A stretch of 64,000 nucleotides of DNA. It comes from Devosia yakushimensis (GTDB taxonomy: Bacteria; Pseudomonadota; Alphaproteobacteria; Rhizobiales; Devosiaceae). The stretch covers positions 3,162,001 to 3,226,000 of the forward strand of contig NZ_BSNG01000001.1 of the NCBI RefSeq assembly GCF_030159855.1, given 5' to 3'. The position numbers and the translations under genes are program-made. Below, in pieces: positions 8,734 through 17,655 of this stretch. Positions within the stretch are counted from its first letter, which is position 1, and every line of letters starts with the position of its first letter. The notes below the pieces were generated by a model that made no database searches, was not told where the DNA came from, and saw only the letters and a program-made list of their open reading frames with translations.

Positions 8734-8849
8734 TACCCCCTCCTGGCCTCCCCCTGATAGGGGGAGGGATCTCTCCACTCTGGAAACTGGATCGCGTTTT
8801 AGCCACCGGGCGGTTCCTCCCCCTATCAGGGGGAGGTTAGGTGGGGGTA
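8734..8849. repeat. Long imperfect inverted repeat between convergent genes
   Basis: Two 32-bp arms (8734-8765 and 8818-8849) are reverse complements with about 3 mismatches, around a 52-bp loop. Each arm also contains the smaller palindrome TCCCCCTGATAGGGGGA. The element sits exactly between the convergent MlrC and hexosaminidase genes. It can form a large cruciform or RNA hairpin and probably ends or stabilises both transcripts. The core motif is a known kind of dispersed intergenic repeat in alphaproteobacteria. Confidence 0.75.
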
Positions 8850-8853
8850 TTTG

Positions 8854-10872
8854 CTATTCCTCAGCCCAGTTGCCGTACATGATCGGCATCAATCCGACCA
8901 AAGCCTTGAAGCGGTTCCAGCTTTTGCGTTCCGGCAGGGTCCAGCCGGCCTCGGCGACGGCTGAGAGGCGGGGGAAGACCAGGCGGTCGAAGATGGCGCG
9001 ATCGGTCATGGATTCGCTCCAGATGCAGCTCTGGACGCCAAGCAGGTGCTTGAGCTGGTTTTCGGTCCAGCCTTCGCGGGCCTCGAATTCATAGGTTTCC
9101 TGCGGGCCTGACCAGCCGGCCCAGCCGGCGCCCGGCTCGGCCCAGGCCTGACCATTGGCCATGTCGAGATAGTAGCGCTGGCCTGGGGAAACGACCATGT
9201 CATAGCCGCGTTCAGCCAGGGCGGCGTTGATCTCGACATTGCGCCAGCCGATGAGGAAGGTCTTGGATTTGTCGACCTTGTCGCCATGGCCCGCCTCTTC
9301 CCAGCCGCCGGTCACCGCGCCCTTGGAGGCGATATACTCATGCACGCGACGGATGAATTCGGATTGCAGGAGCGCGGTAGGCGAACCCTCGATCTCGTCG
9401 GCGCCGTGATGGTTGCCCAGAACGTTGAGCTGGGCTTCGTGCTTCTTGCGGAGAGCGGGACCGCCGAGCTTTTCGATCATGTCGAGGGCCAGTGGCGAGC
9501 CGGACCAGGCGGCGAGCGGAACCTCGTCGGCGCCGAGATGGAAGATGCCGGCGGGGAACATCTCCAGCACCTCGTCGATCACCTTTTCCATGAAGGTATA
9601 GACCGGCTCATAGGCGGGGTTGAGGCTGTTATTGGGGAAGCCCTGCACCGACTGGTATTCGCCAACCTCGTTGGGATCGCGCAATTGCGGGAGGGATTGC
9701 AGCACGGCGTAGGAATGGCCGGGGACGTCGATTTCGGGGATCACGGTAATGGCGAGGCTATCGGCCAAAGCCACGATTTCGCGCACCACTGCCTTGGAAT
9801 AATAGCCGCCGGTCGGCTGCGGGCCGGAACCCAAGAGCGGCGGCAGGGCTTTGCCGTGGCCGCGCCAGGCGCCGATTTCGGTGAGTTCGGGGTAGGCCTC
9901 GATTTCGAGGCGCCACGCCTCGTCTTCGCTGAGATGCCAGTGGAACTTGTTCATCTTGTTCCAGGCCATGAGCTTGATGAGACGGCCGACTTCGGCCCCG
10001 GTATAGAATTGGCGCGCCACATCGAGATGGCAGCCGCGATAGGTAAAGCCGGGCTCGTCGGTGATGGTACCGCCGGTAGGGAAGAGGAAGGTCTGCGGAT
10101 GGAGTTTTGCGCCCCGCAGAATGTGACCCAGGGTAACCAGGCCATAGAACATGCCCTGCCGGGTGGTGGCCGAAACCGTCGCCGCATTGTCGGCAAAGGC
10201 AATTTCATAGGCCTCGGCGCCCAGGCCAGCCTTGTGCTCGACCGCGACGGGCATGCCGGCCTCGGAAGCGGGGCGGACAATAGCCTCGACGGGGAAGAGA
10301 TCGCCGACCAGCGTGGCGAAGGCCTGGGCGGCTTTGGCGGCGTCGTCACCCTGTGGCTGCAGGTCGAAGCCGGGCGGGGCAATGCGGGCGCCGGTGGTGG
10401 CAACGGATTTGGGCCAGGGGATGATCGAAACGGGGACCGGCGCCTTGGCCGGAACCTTGAACCGTATCGCGCCCTTGAGCAGCGGGGAATTGTGCCCCTT
10501 GCCCTGAGTGGGGGCGGTGGGCAGGGAAATGATGGTGCCGTCGGCCAGGGCAACGTAACCGGAATTGGCGCCGTCGCTCCAATGGCGCAGGCCATAGGAG
10601 AGACCGCGTGCGACAGCCTTCCAGGTTTCGCCCGGCTGCAGCACGAAGCCGTCTGGCGGGGCGATCAGGGTGTGATTGGAGAGGCGCTTGAGCAGCTTGC
10701 CATTTTCGAGGGTCGCGTGCGGATCGATGCGGGCCGGCCCCGAAAAACCGAGGGTGAAATCCTTGAGGGGCGCATCGCCATTATTGGTGAGCTCGATGCC
10801 ATAGGCGAGCGCTTCCCCCTCGCTGGCGGGCGTCCAGGTGGTTACGAGCGACAAAGAATAGCCGGCAGTCAT
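8854..10872 (-). CDS. Beta-N-acetylhexosaminidase, GH20, cytoplasmic
   Basis: 672 residues from the ATG at 10872; a TTG at 10887 is an alternative. An N-terminal beta-rich domain (about 1-140) precedes a GH20b-like domain and the catalytic barrel. Barrel blocks are YRGCHLDVARQFY (near 278-290), NKFHWHLSEDEAWRLE, VIPEIDVPGHS, and FHLGADEV with the Asp-Glu pair at about 449-450, the substrate-assisted catalytic pair of GH20. There is no signal peptide, so it should act on oligosaccharides already imported. It is the last gene of the operon starting at 17282, whose ABC importer and RpiR regulator fit GlcNAc- or GalNAc-containing oligosaccharides. Confidence 0.93.
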   Translation of the reverse strand: MTAGYSLSLVTTWTPASEGEALAYGIELTNNGDAPLKDFTLGFSGPARIDPHATLENGKLLKRLSNHTLIAPPDGFVLQPGETWKAVARGLSYGLRHWSDGANSGYVALADGTIISLPTAPTQGKGHNSPLLKGAIRFKVPAKAPVPVSIIPWPKSVATTGARIAPPGFDLQPQGDDAAKAAQAFATLVGDLFPVEAIVRPASEAGMPVAVEHKAGLGAEAYEIAFADNAATVSATTRQGMFYGLVTLGHILRGAKLHPQTFLFPTGGTITDEPGFTYRGCHLDVARQFYTGAEVGRLIKLMAWNKMNKFHWHLSEDEAWRLEIEAYPELTEIGAWRGHGKALPPLLGSGPQPTGGYYSKAVVREIVALADSLAITVIPEIDVPGHSYAVLQSLPQLRDPNEVGEYQSVQGFPNNSLNPAYEPVYTFMEKVIDEVLEMFPAGIFHLGADEVPLAAWSGSPLALDMIEKLGGPALRKKHEAQLNVLGNHHGADEIEGSPTALLQSEFIRRVHEYIASKGAVTGGWEEAGHGDKVDKSKTFLIGWRNVEINAALAERGYDMVVSPGQRYYLDMANGQAWAEPGAGWAGWSGPQETYEFEAREGWTENQLKHLLGVQSCIWSESMTDRAIFDRLVFPRLSAVAEAGWTLPERKSWNRFKALVGLMPIMYGNWAEE

Positions 10873-10907
10873 GTGCTTGGATCCCAAGGCAGGAGTGGAA
10901 GGAGGGC

Positions 10908-11774
10908 TCAGTCCCCGAGGGGCTGGGCGTCGTCGCCGTCCCGATTGACGACGAGCTGGTGCTTGATGCGCCGCATGCTGGCGACGGCAGAGGCGCCAAG
11001 GCGGGTCGCGACGGTCTGGGCGAGAACGTCCACCGTGGCGAGAAAGGCGTAGCGGCCCGGGGTGGGACGGAGAATGTCGATGTTCTCGTGCCAGTTGACG
11101 GGCAGCAGGATATCGGACTGGGCCGAGACCATGGAGGCCGAGCGGGTAACGACGATGCGGGTCAGCCCATATTCGCCGGCGACGGTGAGCGTCTTGGCCA
11201 ATTGCGCATTATTGCCCGAAAGCGAAAAGGCCACGATGACGGTGCCGGCGGGGGCGGAGGCAGCGCGCATCATCTGCAATTGATGATCTTCGGTGGAGGC
11301 AACCTTGAGGCCGAGGCGAAACAGCCGCGTCTCGATTTCGCCAGCCATCATCGAGGAGGCGCCGCCGGAGCCGAAAGCCAGCACGAAATTGGATTTGGCG
11401 ATACTTTCAGCGGCGCGTTCGACAGCGCCGAAATCGAGGTGTTCGAAGGTTTCGTAGATGATGGACTGGATGCCATTGACCACGCCCTGGGCGATCTCGC
11501 GCACATTGGAGGGGCTGGCGGCAGGAGCCAGATAGCGCTGGCCGACGAAACGGGACTGGGCCAGGCGCACCTTGAAATCGGCATAGCTATCGCAGCCCAG
11601 GCGCCGGCAGAAGCGCGTGACGGTGGGCGGGGAGACATCGGCCTGGGCGGCCAGGTCGACGATAGACATTTTGAGCACGCTATCGACATCGGCGAGCACG
11701 ATTTCGGTCAGGGCGCGCTCCGACCGCGTGAACTCGTTCTTCTCGGTCTGCAACAGACCGACGATATCCAGCAT
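10908..11774 (-). CDS. MurR/RpiR-family transcriptional regulator (HTH + SIS)
   Basis: 288 residues from the ATG at 11774, which has a GGAG site; earlier in-frame starts are less likely. Residues 1-80 form the RpiR helix-turn-helix (KMSIVDLAAQADVSPPTVTRFCRRLGCDSYADFKVRLAQ). Residues of about 120-260 form a SIS sugar-phosphate-binding domain, with AFGSGGASSMMAGEIETRLFRLG and IVAFSLSGNN. Such proteins sense phosphorylated amino sugars or hexoses and control the adjacent catabolic genes. It lies between the ABC ATPase and the hexosaminidase in the same operon, so it probably controls that operon in response to a hexosamine phosphate. That ligand is inference. Confidence 0.92.
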   Translation of the reverse strand: MLDIVGLLQTEKNEFTRSERALTEIVLADVDSVLKMSIVDLAAQADVSPPTVTRFCRRLGCDSYADFKVRLAQSRFVGQRYLAPAASPSNVREIAQGVVNGIQSIIYETFEHLDFGAVERAAESIAKSNFVLAFGSGGASSMMAGEIETRLFRLGLKVASTEDHQLQMMRAASAPAGTVIVAFSLSGNNAQLAKTLTVAGEYGLTRIVVTRSASMVSAQSDILLPVNWHENIDILRPTPGRYAFLATVDVLAQTVATRLGASAVASMRRIKHQLVVNRDGDDAQPLGD

Positions 11775-11802
11775 GATGCTCTCCTCCGCCTCGGGCGAGC
11801 TG

Positions 11803-12879
11803 CTAATAGACTGCCAGGCCCTTTTCGTCGAACAAATGAACCTGGTTGATGGCAAAGCTCATTGCGACGGCCTGCCCTTCTGCAACCTTGGGGTCGCCTT
11901 CGAACAGGGCGACGAAATGCTCCCCGGCGGGCAGATCGGCATAGCTCACGGTATGGATGCCCAGATGTTCGACGATCTTGGGGGTGATGGTGAGGGTGAA
12001 GTCGCCCTTGTCGAGGCTGAGATGTTCGGGGCGGATGCCCAGGGTCACGGACTGGCCGTTGACGGCCTTCGACTGGCGCGGCAAGGCGATGGTGCCCAGG
12101 GTGCCGAGATCGACCGTGGCGGTTTCGCCGTCGGCCGAGGTTACCTTGCCATTGATGAAGTTCATCTTGGGGCTGCCGATAAAGCCGGCGACGAAGAGAT
12201 TGTCCGGCTTATGATAGAGCTGCAGCGGTGAGCCGACCTGGGCGATCACGCCGGCATCGAGCACGACGATCTTGTCGGCCATGGTCATAGCTTCGACCTG
12301 ATCGTGCGTCACATAGATCATGGTGGAACCCAGGCGCTTATGCAGCTCCATCAGCTCGATGCGCATTTCCGAGCGGAGTGCGGCATCGAGATTGGACAGG
12401 GGTTCGTCGAAGAGGAAAATCTTGGGCTGACGCACGATGGCGCGGCCGATAGCGACGCGCTGACGCTGGCCGCCCGAAAGCATGCCGGGGCGGTGCTGCA
12501 GGCGCGGCTCGAGCTGCAGCACCTTGGCTGCGGCGTGTACCCGGGCATTGACCTCGTCATTGGGCAGTTTTTCAACGCGCAGCGGGAAGGCGATGTTCTC
12601 GAACACGGTCATATGCGGATAAAGCGCATAGGACTGGAACACCATGGCAATGCCGCGCTGCACGGGGGGCAGATCGTTGACGACCTTGCCGCCGATGGTG
12701 ATTTCGCCGGCGCTGACATCCTCGAGCCCGGCGATCATGCGCAACAGGGTCGACTTGCCGCAGCCGGAGGGACCGACAAAGACGACGAACTCGCCTTCGG
12801 AGACTTCGAGATCGATCCCCTTGATGATCCGGGCTTCGTTGAAGCTTTTCTCAAGTTGCTTGAGGCTGAGCTGGGACAT
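11803..12879 (-). CDS. Carbohydrate ABC importer ATP-binding protein (UgpC/MalK-like)
   Basis: 358 residues from the ATG at 12879. Walker A GPSGCGKST, Q-loop FQSYALYPHMTVFENIAFPL, signature LSGGQRQRVAIGRAIVRQP, Walker B FLFDEPLSNLDA and H-loop YVTHDQVEAMTMAD are all present. So is the C-terminal MalK-type regulatory (TOBE) domain with LGIRPEHLSL. It powers sugar uptake with the two permeases at 14306-16116. The spacing to the binding-protein gene is 94 bp and to the RpiR gene 28 bp. All motifs needed for ATP hydrolysis are intact. Confidence 0.95.
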   Translation of the reverse strand: MSQLSLKQLEKSFNEARIIKGIDLEVSEGEFVVFVGPSGCGKSTLLRMIAGLEDVSAGEITIGGKVVNDLPPVQRGIAMVFQSYALYPHMTVFENIAFPLRVEKLPNDEVNARVHAAAKVLQLEPRLQHRPGMLSGGQRQRVAIGRAIVRQPKIFLFDEPLSNLDAALRSEMRIELMELHKRLGSTMIYVTHDQVEAMTMADKIVVLDAGVIAQVGSPLQLYHKPDNLFVAGFIGSPKMNFINGKVTSADGETATVDLGTLGTIALPRQSKAVNGQSVTLGIRPEHLSLDKGDFTLTITPKIVEHLGIHTVSYADLPAGEHFVALFEGDPKVAEGQAVAMSFAINQVHLFDEKGLAVY

Positions 12880-12973
12880 GGCACTGCGTCTCCGGGCGGC
12901 GGCACGAGGCCGCGGGCGGTCGAAAGGGATCGGATGGCCGCCGCCCAAAGGGCGACGGCCGGTAATGTTCAGG

Positions 12974-14197
12974 CTACTTGTACTGCTCGAGTTCGCCCGC
13001 GGCCGTGGTGAGGGCAGCGGCCGGTTCGGCAGCGCCGGTCACGACGGACTGAACCATTTCGATCATCACGTTCTGCAGGCCGACATAGTCGGTCAACAGC
13101 GGCTCGGGACCACCGAATTCGATGCCGTCGAGGAAGGGCGCCCAATAGGGCTTCTCGGCGAGCAGTTCTGCGGTCTGAGGCTCAAGCGGACGCAGCGGGG
13201 TCAGGCCCTGGGCCATTTCGGCAGCCCACTGGCGTTCGCCGGCAGTCAGGTACTTGGCAAGACTGGTGGCCTGCTCTTCGACGCCCGAGCCCTTGAACAC
13301 GGCCAGGGAGTCGGTGATGAGCAGGGTGCCCGGGCCCTTGGCGGATGGGCCAAGCGGGAGCGCGGCAACGCCCCAGTTCATGCCGGCTTCGGTGGCAAGA
13401 TTGGCGGCATTGGGCGAGGCATGGATCATGCCCAGCGTGCCGTCGAGCCAGATGGCGCGCACTTCGTTCTGCTCGTAAGCGGTCGGGCCTTCTTCGGAAT
13501 AGGCCGAGATGTCCTTGAGCGCGGTCAGGGCTTCGAGGTTCTGCGGCGAATCGAGCACGATATTGCCGTCGGCATCGATGACCTGGCCGTCATTGGTGTA
13601 AACCCAATGGAGGAACTGGTGCATGGTGTTGTCGAAGGTCTTGGCGACGACGCCAAAACCGTCGAAGTCGGTATTGTCTTCGATCTGCTTGGCGAAGGCG
13701 ATTTCTTCTTCCCAGGTCTTGGGCGGGGTTTCCGGATCAAGACCGGCAGCCTCGAAGACGTCCTTGTTCCAGTAGAAGGCCTTGGTCGAGAAAGCGACCG
13801 GGACGCCCCACTGGGTGCCGTCGAAGGTGACGGTATCGGGCACGTAATTGTAATAGCCGGCCTTTTCCTCGTCGGTCATCGGCACGGGGACGATGAGATC
13901 GTTGAGGGCGAACTGCTTGAGCGTGCGCGAACCGACATAAGCCAGCGCGACGGGGGTGCCGGCGGCGGCGAGCGTGGTCACCTTGTCCTGGCACTGGCCC
14001 CAGCCGACGACTTCGGGAACGACCTTGAAGCCGGGATTTTCAGCTTCCCATTCCTTGAAATAGTCGGCGTAACCGGCGGTCAGCTCGTCACCGCAGTTGA
14101 TAAAGCTGATTTCCTTGACGTCCTGGGCGAAAGCGGCGGGCGCTGAAGCCGCGAGGGCCAGCAGCGATACCGCGATAAGTCCGGTCGTTTTTTGCAC
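12974..14197 (-). CDS. Extracellular solute-binding protein, sugar ABC importer (family 1)
   Basis: 407 residues from a GTG at 14197 with a GGGAGA site 8 bases before it. The signal peptide (residues 1 to about 24, QKTTGLIAVSLLALAASA then AFAQ) directs it to the periplasm. The mature protein has family-1 features: EWEAENPGFKVVPEVVGWGQCQDKV, the WGVPVAFSTKAFYWNKDVFEAAGL hinge block, WEEEIAFAKQI and the KYLTAGERQWA region. It delivers substrate to the permeases. A hexosaminidase in the operon points to an N-acetylhexosamine-containing di- or oligosaccharide; the sequence alone does not fix the ligand. Confidence 0.92.
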   Translation of the reverse strand: MQKTTGLIAVSLLALAASAPAAFAQDVKEISFINCGDELTAGYADYFKEWEAENPGFKVVPEVVGWGQCQDKVTTLAAAGTPVALAYVGSRTLKQFALNDLIVPVPMTDEEKAGYYNYVPDTVTFDGTQWGVPVAFSTKAFYWNKDVFEAAGLDPETPPKTWEEEIAFAKQIEDNTDFDGFGVVAKTFDNTMHQFLHWVYTNDGQVIDADGNIVLDSPQNLEALTALKDISAYSEEGPTAYEQNEVRAIWLDGTLGMIHASPNAANLATEAGMNWGVAALPLGPSAKGPGTLLITDSLAVFKGSGVEEQATSLAKYLTAGERQWAAEMAQGLTPLRPLEPQTAELLAEKPYWAPFLDGIEFGGPEPLLTDYVGLQNVMIEMVQSVVTGAAEPAAALTTAAGELEQYK

Positions 14198-14305
14198 TTT
14201 TTAGTCTCCCTTGTTGCACGCCCCGAAAGGCGCCTTCCCTCGGATCGGGACGAGCCCGACCCAAACTGAGCAGCCTAGCGGACCCTTCTTCCGCCCGGCC
14301 TTTCC

Positions 14306-15232
14306 CTATTGCTTCACGGCACCGGCGGTGAGGCCGGCGACGAGATAGCGCTGCAGGAACACGATGACGATCATGACCGGCAGGATTCCGACGAAACTGG
14401 CCGCCATCAACTCGTTCCACTGCACTTCCTGCTTGCCGAAAAAGGCGAACAGCCCAACCGGCAGCGGCATGAACTCGGTCCTGGAATTGAAGGTCAGCGC
14501 GAAGATGAATTGCTGCGCATAGGCGCCGATGAAGGTCATGATGGCGACCACGACAATGCCCGGCATGGCCAGCGGCAGGATGACCCGGCGCAAAGTATAG
14601 AGACGGGAAGCGCCATCGACCCAGGCGGCCTCGTCCAGCTCGCGCGGAATGCGCATCATATAGGTGCGCAGCAGCCAGATGGACGACGGGATGAGGAAAG
14701 CCGCGCCCGGCACGATCATGGCCCAATAGGTATTGAGCAGGCCCAGCTGGCGCATCAGGCGGAAAAGCGGGATGAGCAGCACGGCGCCCGAAAACATGTT
14801 GACCGCAAGGAACCCGCCCAGCATCAGCCCCGACCCGGCAAACTGGAAGCGGGCAAAGGCATAGGCGGCCGGCACGACGATGACGACGACGATCAGTGTC
14901 ACCACTGAGGAGATGAAGAAGGAGTTGAAGATGTGCATGCCCAGCATGGGCACCGACGTCCACATCTGGAAGTAGGCGTCGAAGGAGCCGTTTTTCGGGA
15001 TGAAGCTATAGGGCGTTGAAAAGAGCTGGCTCAGCGGTTTGAGCGAGACCAGGAAGCCTTCGATGAAGGGGGCCAGCACGAAGAACAGGAACACCGCCAT
15101 GCCAGCATACATCAAGACGATCTCGTACCACTTGTAGCGGTCGATCATGGCCTTGGAGGAACGGGCCCTGACCTTTTTTGCAACGGCGGGCGGGGCAAGG
15201 TCGGCGGCGGCAGTGCGGGCGAGGTGGCTCAT
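14306..15232 (-). CDS. Sugar ABC importer permease (MalG-like)
   Basis: 308 residues with six predicted membrane segments; the first follows a basic Ala-rich N-terminus (about residues 1-35). The EAA loop that contacts the ATPase is visible as ELDEAAWVDGASRLYTLRRVILPLAMPG (about 215-242). MalG-type landmarks include LLRTYMMRIPRELDEAAW and a short Lys-Gln tail. The start codon overlaps the stop of the upstream permease by ATGA, so the pair is translationally coupled. A 108-bp gap separates it from the binding-protein gene downstream. Confidence 0.94.
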   Translation of the reverse strand: MSHLARTAAADLAPPAVAKKVRARSSKAMIDRYKWYEIVLMYAGMAVFLFFVLAPFIEGFLVSLKPLSQLFSTPYSFIPKNGSFDAYFQMWTSVPMLGMHIFNSFFISSVVTLIVVVIVVPAAYAFARFQFAGSGLMLGGFLAVNMFSGAVLLIPLFRLMRQLGLLNTYWAMIVPGAAFLIPSSIWLLRTYMMRIPRELDEAAWVDGASRLYTLRRVILPLAMPGIVVVAIMTFIGAYAQQFIFALTFNSRTEFMPLPVGLFAFFGKQEVQWNELMAASFVGILPVMIVIVFLQRYLVAGLTAGAVKQ

Positions 15233-16116
15233 TTGGCTTCTCCCTGCGAGAGCTTCCGAACCGCGCGGAAGTAGACGATGCAGAAGATGGACACGAAGAT
15301 GCAGATCACCACGGCGCGAGCGGCGCCTTCGCCATATTTGCGGGAACCCATGGCGGTCTTGTAGGTGTCGATGATCATGGTGGTGGTGGAGCCCGAGGGA
15401 CCACCCTGGGTCAGGATCCAGATGATATCGAAGGAATTGAAGGTGGCGATCAGGCTGAGCAGGCTCATGGTCAGCATGGCCGGCAGCATCAGCGGCAGGG
15501 TGATGCGGCGGAAGCGATAGAAGCGGCCGGCACCATCGGTCCAGGCGGCTTCATAGAGATCCTTGGGAATGGATTGCATGGCGGCCAGGAGATAAATGGT
15601 CACCATGGGCACCCCGATCCACACATCGGTGACAATGGTGGCCCAGAAGGCCGAGTTCCCCTGCGCCAGGATGGGCCATGGCTTGCTGATGATGCCGAAA
15701 TTCTGCAAGAGGCCCGAAATCATGCCGAACTGGCCATTATACATCCAGCCCCACATGAAAATGCCGATGGCCATGGGCACGATCCAGGGCGGCATGGTGA
15801 GGATGCGGAACAGGGTCTGGCCGGGAATGGCGGCATTGAGCAGGGTGGCGCCCAAAGTGCCGATGATCATCTTGGTGGCGACCGAAAAGAAGGTCCAGAT
15901 GAAGGTGCGCAGGATGACTTCGGTGAAATTGCCGGCGCCGAAAATGCGCTGATAATTCGCCCAGCCCACGAAATCATAGGTGGGACGAAGCGCGGCATTG
16001 GTGAAGCTGAGGACGATCGTGTCGAACAGCGGATAGGCAACGATGATCAGAATGTAGATGAGGGCGGGAGCCAGTAGGGCGAGAGCGAAGAGGGAAGCGC
16101 TGCGAGTACCGGTCAT
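15229..16116 (-). CDS. Sugar ABC importer permease (MalF-like)
   Basis: 295 residues, with an ATG at 16116 preceded by GAGGAGAAGG. Six membrane segments are visible. The EAA loop reads KDLYEAAWTDGAGRFYRFRRITLPLMLP. The N-terminus SLFALALLAPALIYILIIVAYPLFDTIVLSFTNA is the usual first segment of MalF/UgpA subunits. It pairs with the overlapping MalG-like permease to form the channel of the importer. It lies 11 bp after the Gfo/Idh/MocA gene. Confidence 0.94.
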   Translation of the reverse strand: MTGTRSASLFALALLAPALIYILIIVAYPLFDTIVLSFTNAALRPTYDFVGWANYQRIFGAGNFTEVILRTFIWTFFSVATKMIIGTLGATLLNAAIPGQTLFRILTMPPWIVPMAIGIFMWGWMYNGQFGMISGLLQNFGIISKPWPILAQGNSAFWATIVTDVWIGVPMVTIYLLAAMQSIPKDLYEAAWTDGAGRFYRFRRITLPLMLPAMLTMSLLSLIATFNSFDIIWILTQGGPSGSTTTMIIDTYKTAMGSRKYGEGAARAVVICIFVSIFCIVYFRAVRKLSQGEAK

Positions 16117-16127
16117 CTACCTTCTCC

Positions 16128-17282
16128 TCAGCTCGCTCGGCCCAAAGCCGCATCGAATTGCTGCCAGATTGGCGTCATATCCACCACCGTTCTGGTTCGC
16201 ATGGCCTGATCCATGGAGAGCGCCAGAAGCCCGGCCTCCAGCGCATCGGTGACCGAGACCGGCAGGGGGGCGCCCTCGATCATGTGTTTAAGAATGTCCT
16301 CGGCCATCTGCTCGTCGGCACCATAGTGCTGGCTGAGGCCACTGGTCTTATAGGTCGCGTCGACAAGGCGCTCGGACGTACGCGAGTCCGTGACGCGCAG
16401 GAAATTGCGGATGAAATCGCCTTCGGCCATGCCCTTGGCTCCCATCACTGCGAAGCGCCGGAAATCGTCAGGCACGTTCAGATTGGTGTGAAAGGTCAGC
16501 GCGGCGCCGCTCTCATATTGCACCATTGCGGTCTGGAAATCGATGATGTCGCCATCGCTGTCGAACACCTTATCGCTACCCTGCCAGCCGGAGGGCTTGC
16601 GATGGTAGAGTTCCATGTCGTTGATGCCGGAAACCTGGGGCGCATTCTTGGGAATGAAGGTGCGGCGGCCGCCGAAGCTCGACACATATTTGGGGCGGCA
16701 GCCCATGACGCCATTGTAAAGATCGAGATCGTGGCAGCACTTTTCGAGCATGAAGCTGCCCGAATATTTCTCGTAGCGACGCCAGTCGCGCATGAAAAAG
16801 GCGCCATGATAGGGCGGGATATGCTCGGAAGCCTCGATGGAGGTGATGTCGCCAAGCTGGCCTTCGGCCTGGGCCTTGCGCAGGTCCACATAAAGCGGGG
16901 CATAGCGCAGCACCAGGCCAACCATCAGATTGTCCGAGCCATATTGGGCGATCAACTCGGCCAGCGCCATGGTGTCCTCGACTGAGGTTACCACCGGCTT
17001 TTCGGTGAAGATCTTGAGGCCGCGCTCGAGGCCGGTACGGATGTGGCCGAGATGGAGATGATTGGGCGAGCCGACCATCAGCAGGTCAAGCTGTTCGCTA
17101 TCGAGCAGGGCTTCGAGGCTGTCATATTGCTTGCCGACATTGACGCCGTGTTCGGTGGCATAGGGCAGGCCGGCAGGGGCAGGATCGACATAGCCGGCAA
17201 TCGAAAAATCGCTGCGCGCCGCGGAGAAAACCCGCGCCAGATACCCCAGACGATAGCCCAGACCGATAATGCCTACCCGCAT
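16128..17282 (-). CDS. Gfo/Idh/MocA-family NAD(P)-dependent sugar oxidoreductase
   Basis: 384 residues from the ATG at 17282. The N-terminal Rossmann motif is VGIIGLGYRLGYLARVF (about 3-19; the usual GxGxxG is here GLGYRLG). VGSPNHLHLGHIRTGLERGLKIFTEKPV carries the family EKP motif. The C-terminal part has ASEHIPPYHGAFFMRDWRRYEKYSGSFMLEKCCHDLDLY, where Lys/His-Asp are typical of the substrate site. It is the first gene of the seven-gene operon and should oxidise or isomerise the imported sugar or a derivative. A strong promoter-like pair lies about 70 bp upstream. Confidence 0.92.
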   Translation of the reverse strand: MRVGIIGLGYRLGYLARVFSAARSDFSIAGYVDPAPAGLPYATEHGVNVGKQYDSLEALLDSEQLDLLMVGSPNHLHLGHIRTGLERGLKIFTEKPVVTSVEDTMALAELIAQYGSDNLMVGLVLRYAPLYVDLRKAQAEGQLGDITSIEASEHIPPYHGAFFMRDWRRYEKYSGSFMLEKCCHDLDLYNGVMGCRPKYVSSFGGRRTFIPKNAPQVSGINDMELYHRKPSGWQGSDKVFDSDGDIIDFQTAMVQYESGAALTFHTNLNVPDDFRRFAVMGAKGMAEGDFIRNFLRVTDSRTSERLVDATYKTSGLSQHYGADEQMAEDILKHMIEGAPLPVSVTDALEAGLLALSMDQAMRTRTVVDMTPIWQQFDAALGRAS

Positions 17283-17655
17283 AGATATTCGCCCATCCTG
17301 TTCCCGCCATTCTCTGTTGGATTGGTCGGGTTTTCTGTAAACTATTTTCAAGATTAGGATCGTTCTGAACGGGATGTCAACACGAATCCGACACATCCAC
17401 AATACCAATCTAGACCGAGAGCGGGCCTGCCCAAAGCAACGCCATTCTGCCGAAAACCTGAGCGTTTTCCCCGATTTTGCTGAAGTTTTCGCTGTGGACA
17501 AGCTTACCGGAAAAGGGCAGCATGCTCGAATTGGTATCTATGTACGTGCCTCAAATCGAGTTTCGCATAGAGGCCAGAAATGAAAATTTATAACAGAGTC
17601 AGGCTCCATTGCCCGCAATTGCGCGGGCGCCAGGCCTGAGGCCCGGGAGAGCCAG
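17283..17655. other. Intergenic region between divergent genes (373 bp)
   Basis: It holds the minus-strand promoter described at 17351-17380 and must also carry the plus-strand promoter for the NTF2-like gene at 17656. I see no credible small gene in it. The part from about 17400 to 17640 shows no strong repeat. Confidence 0.5.
17351..17380 (-). promoter_or_regulatory. Sigma-70-type promoter of the hexosamine operon
   Basis: On the minus strand a perfect -35 TTGACA (17375-17380) is followed after 18 bp by TAATCT (17351-17356) as the -10. Transcription would start about 60 bp before the Gfo/Idh/MocA start codon and could read through all seven genes to 8854. Confidence 0.65.

Noticed and set aside
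9286..11052. Long plus-strand frame opposite the hexosaminidase and RpiR genes
   Set aside because: It crosses two real genes and has shadow-type composition.
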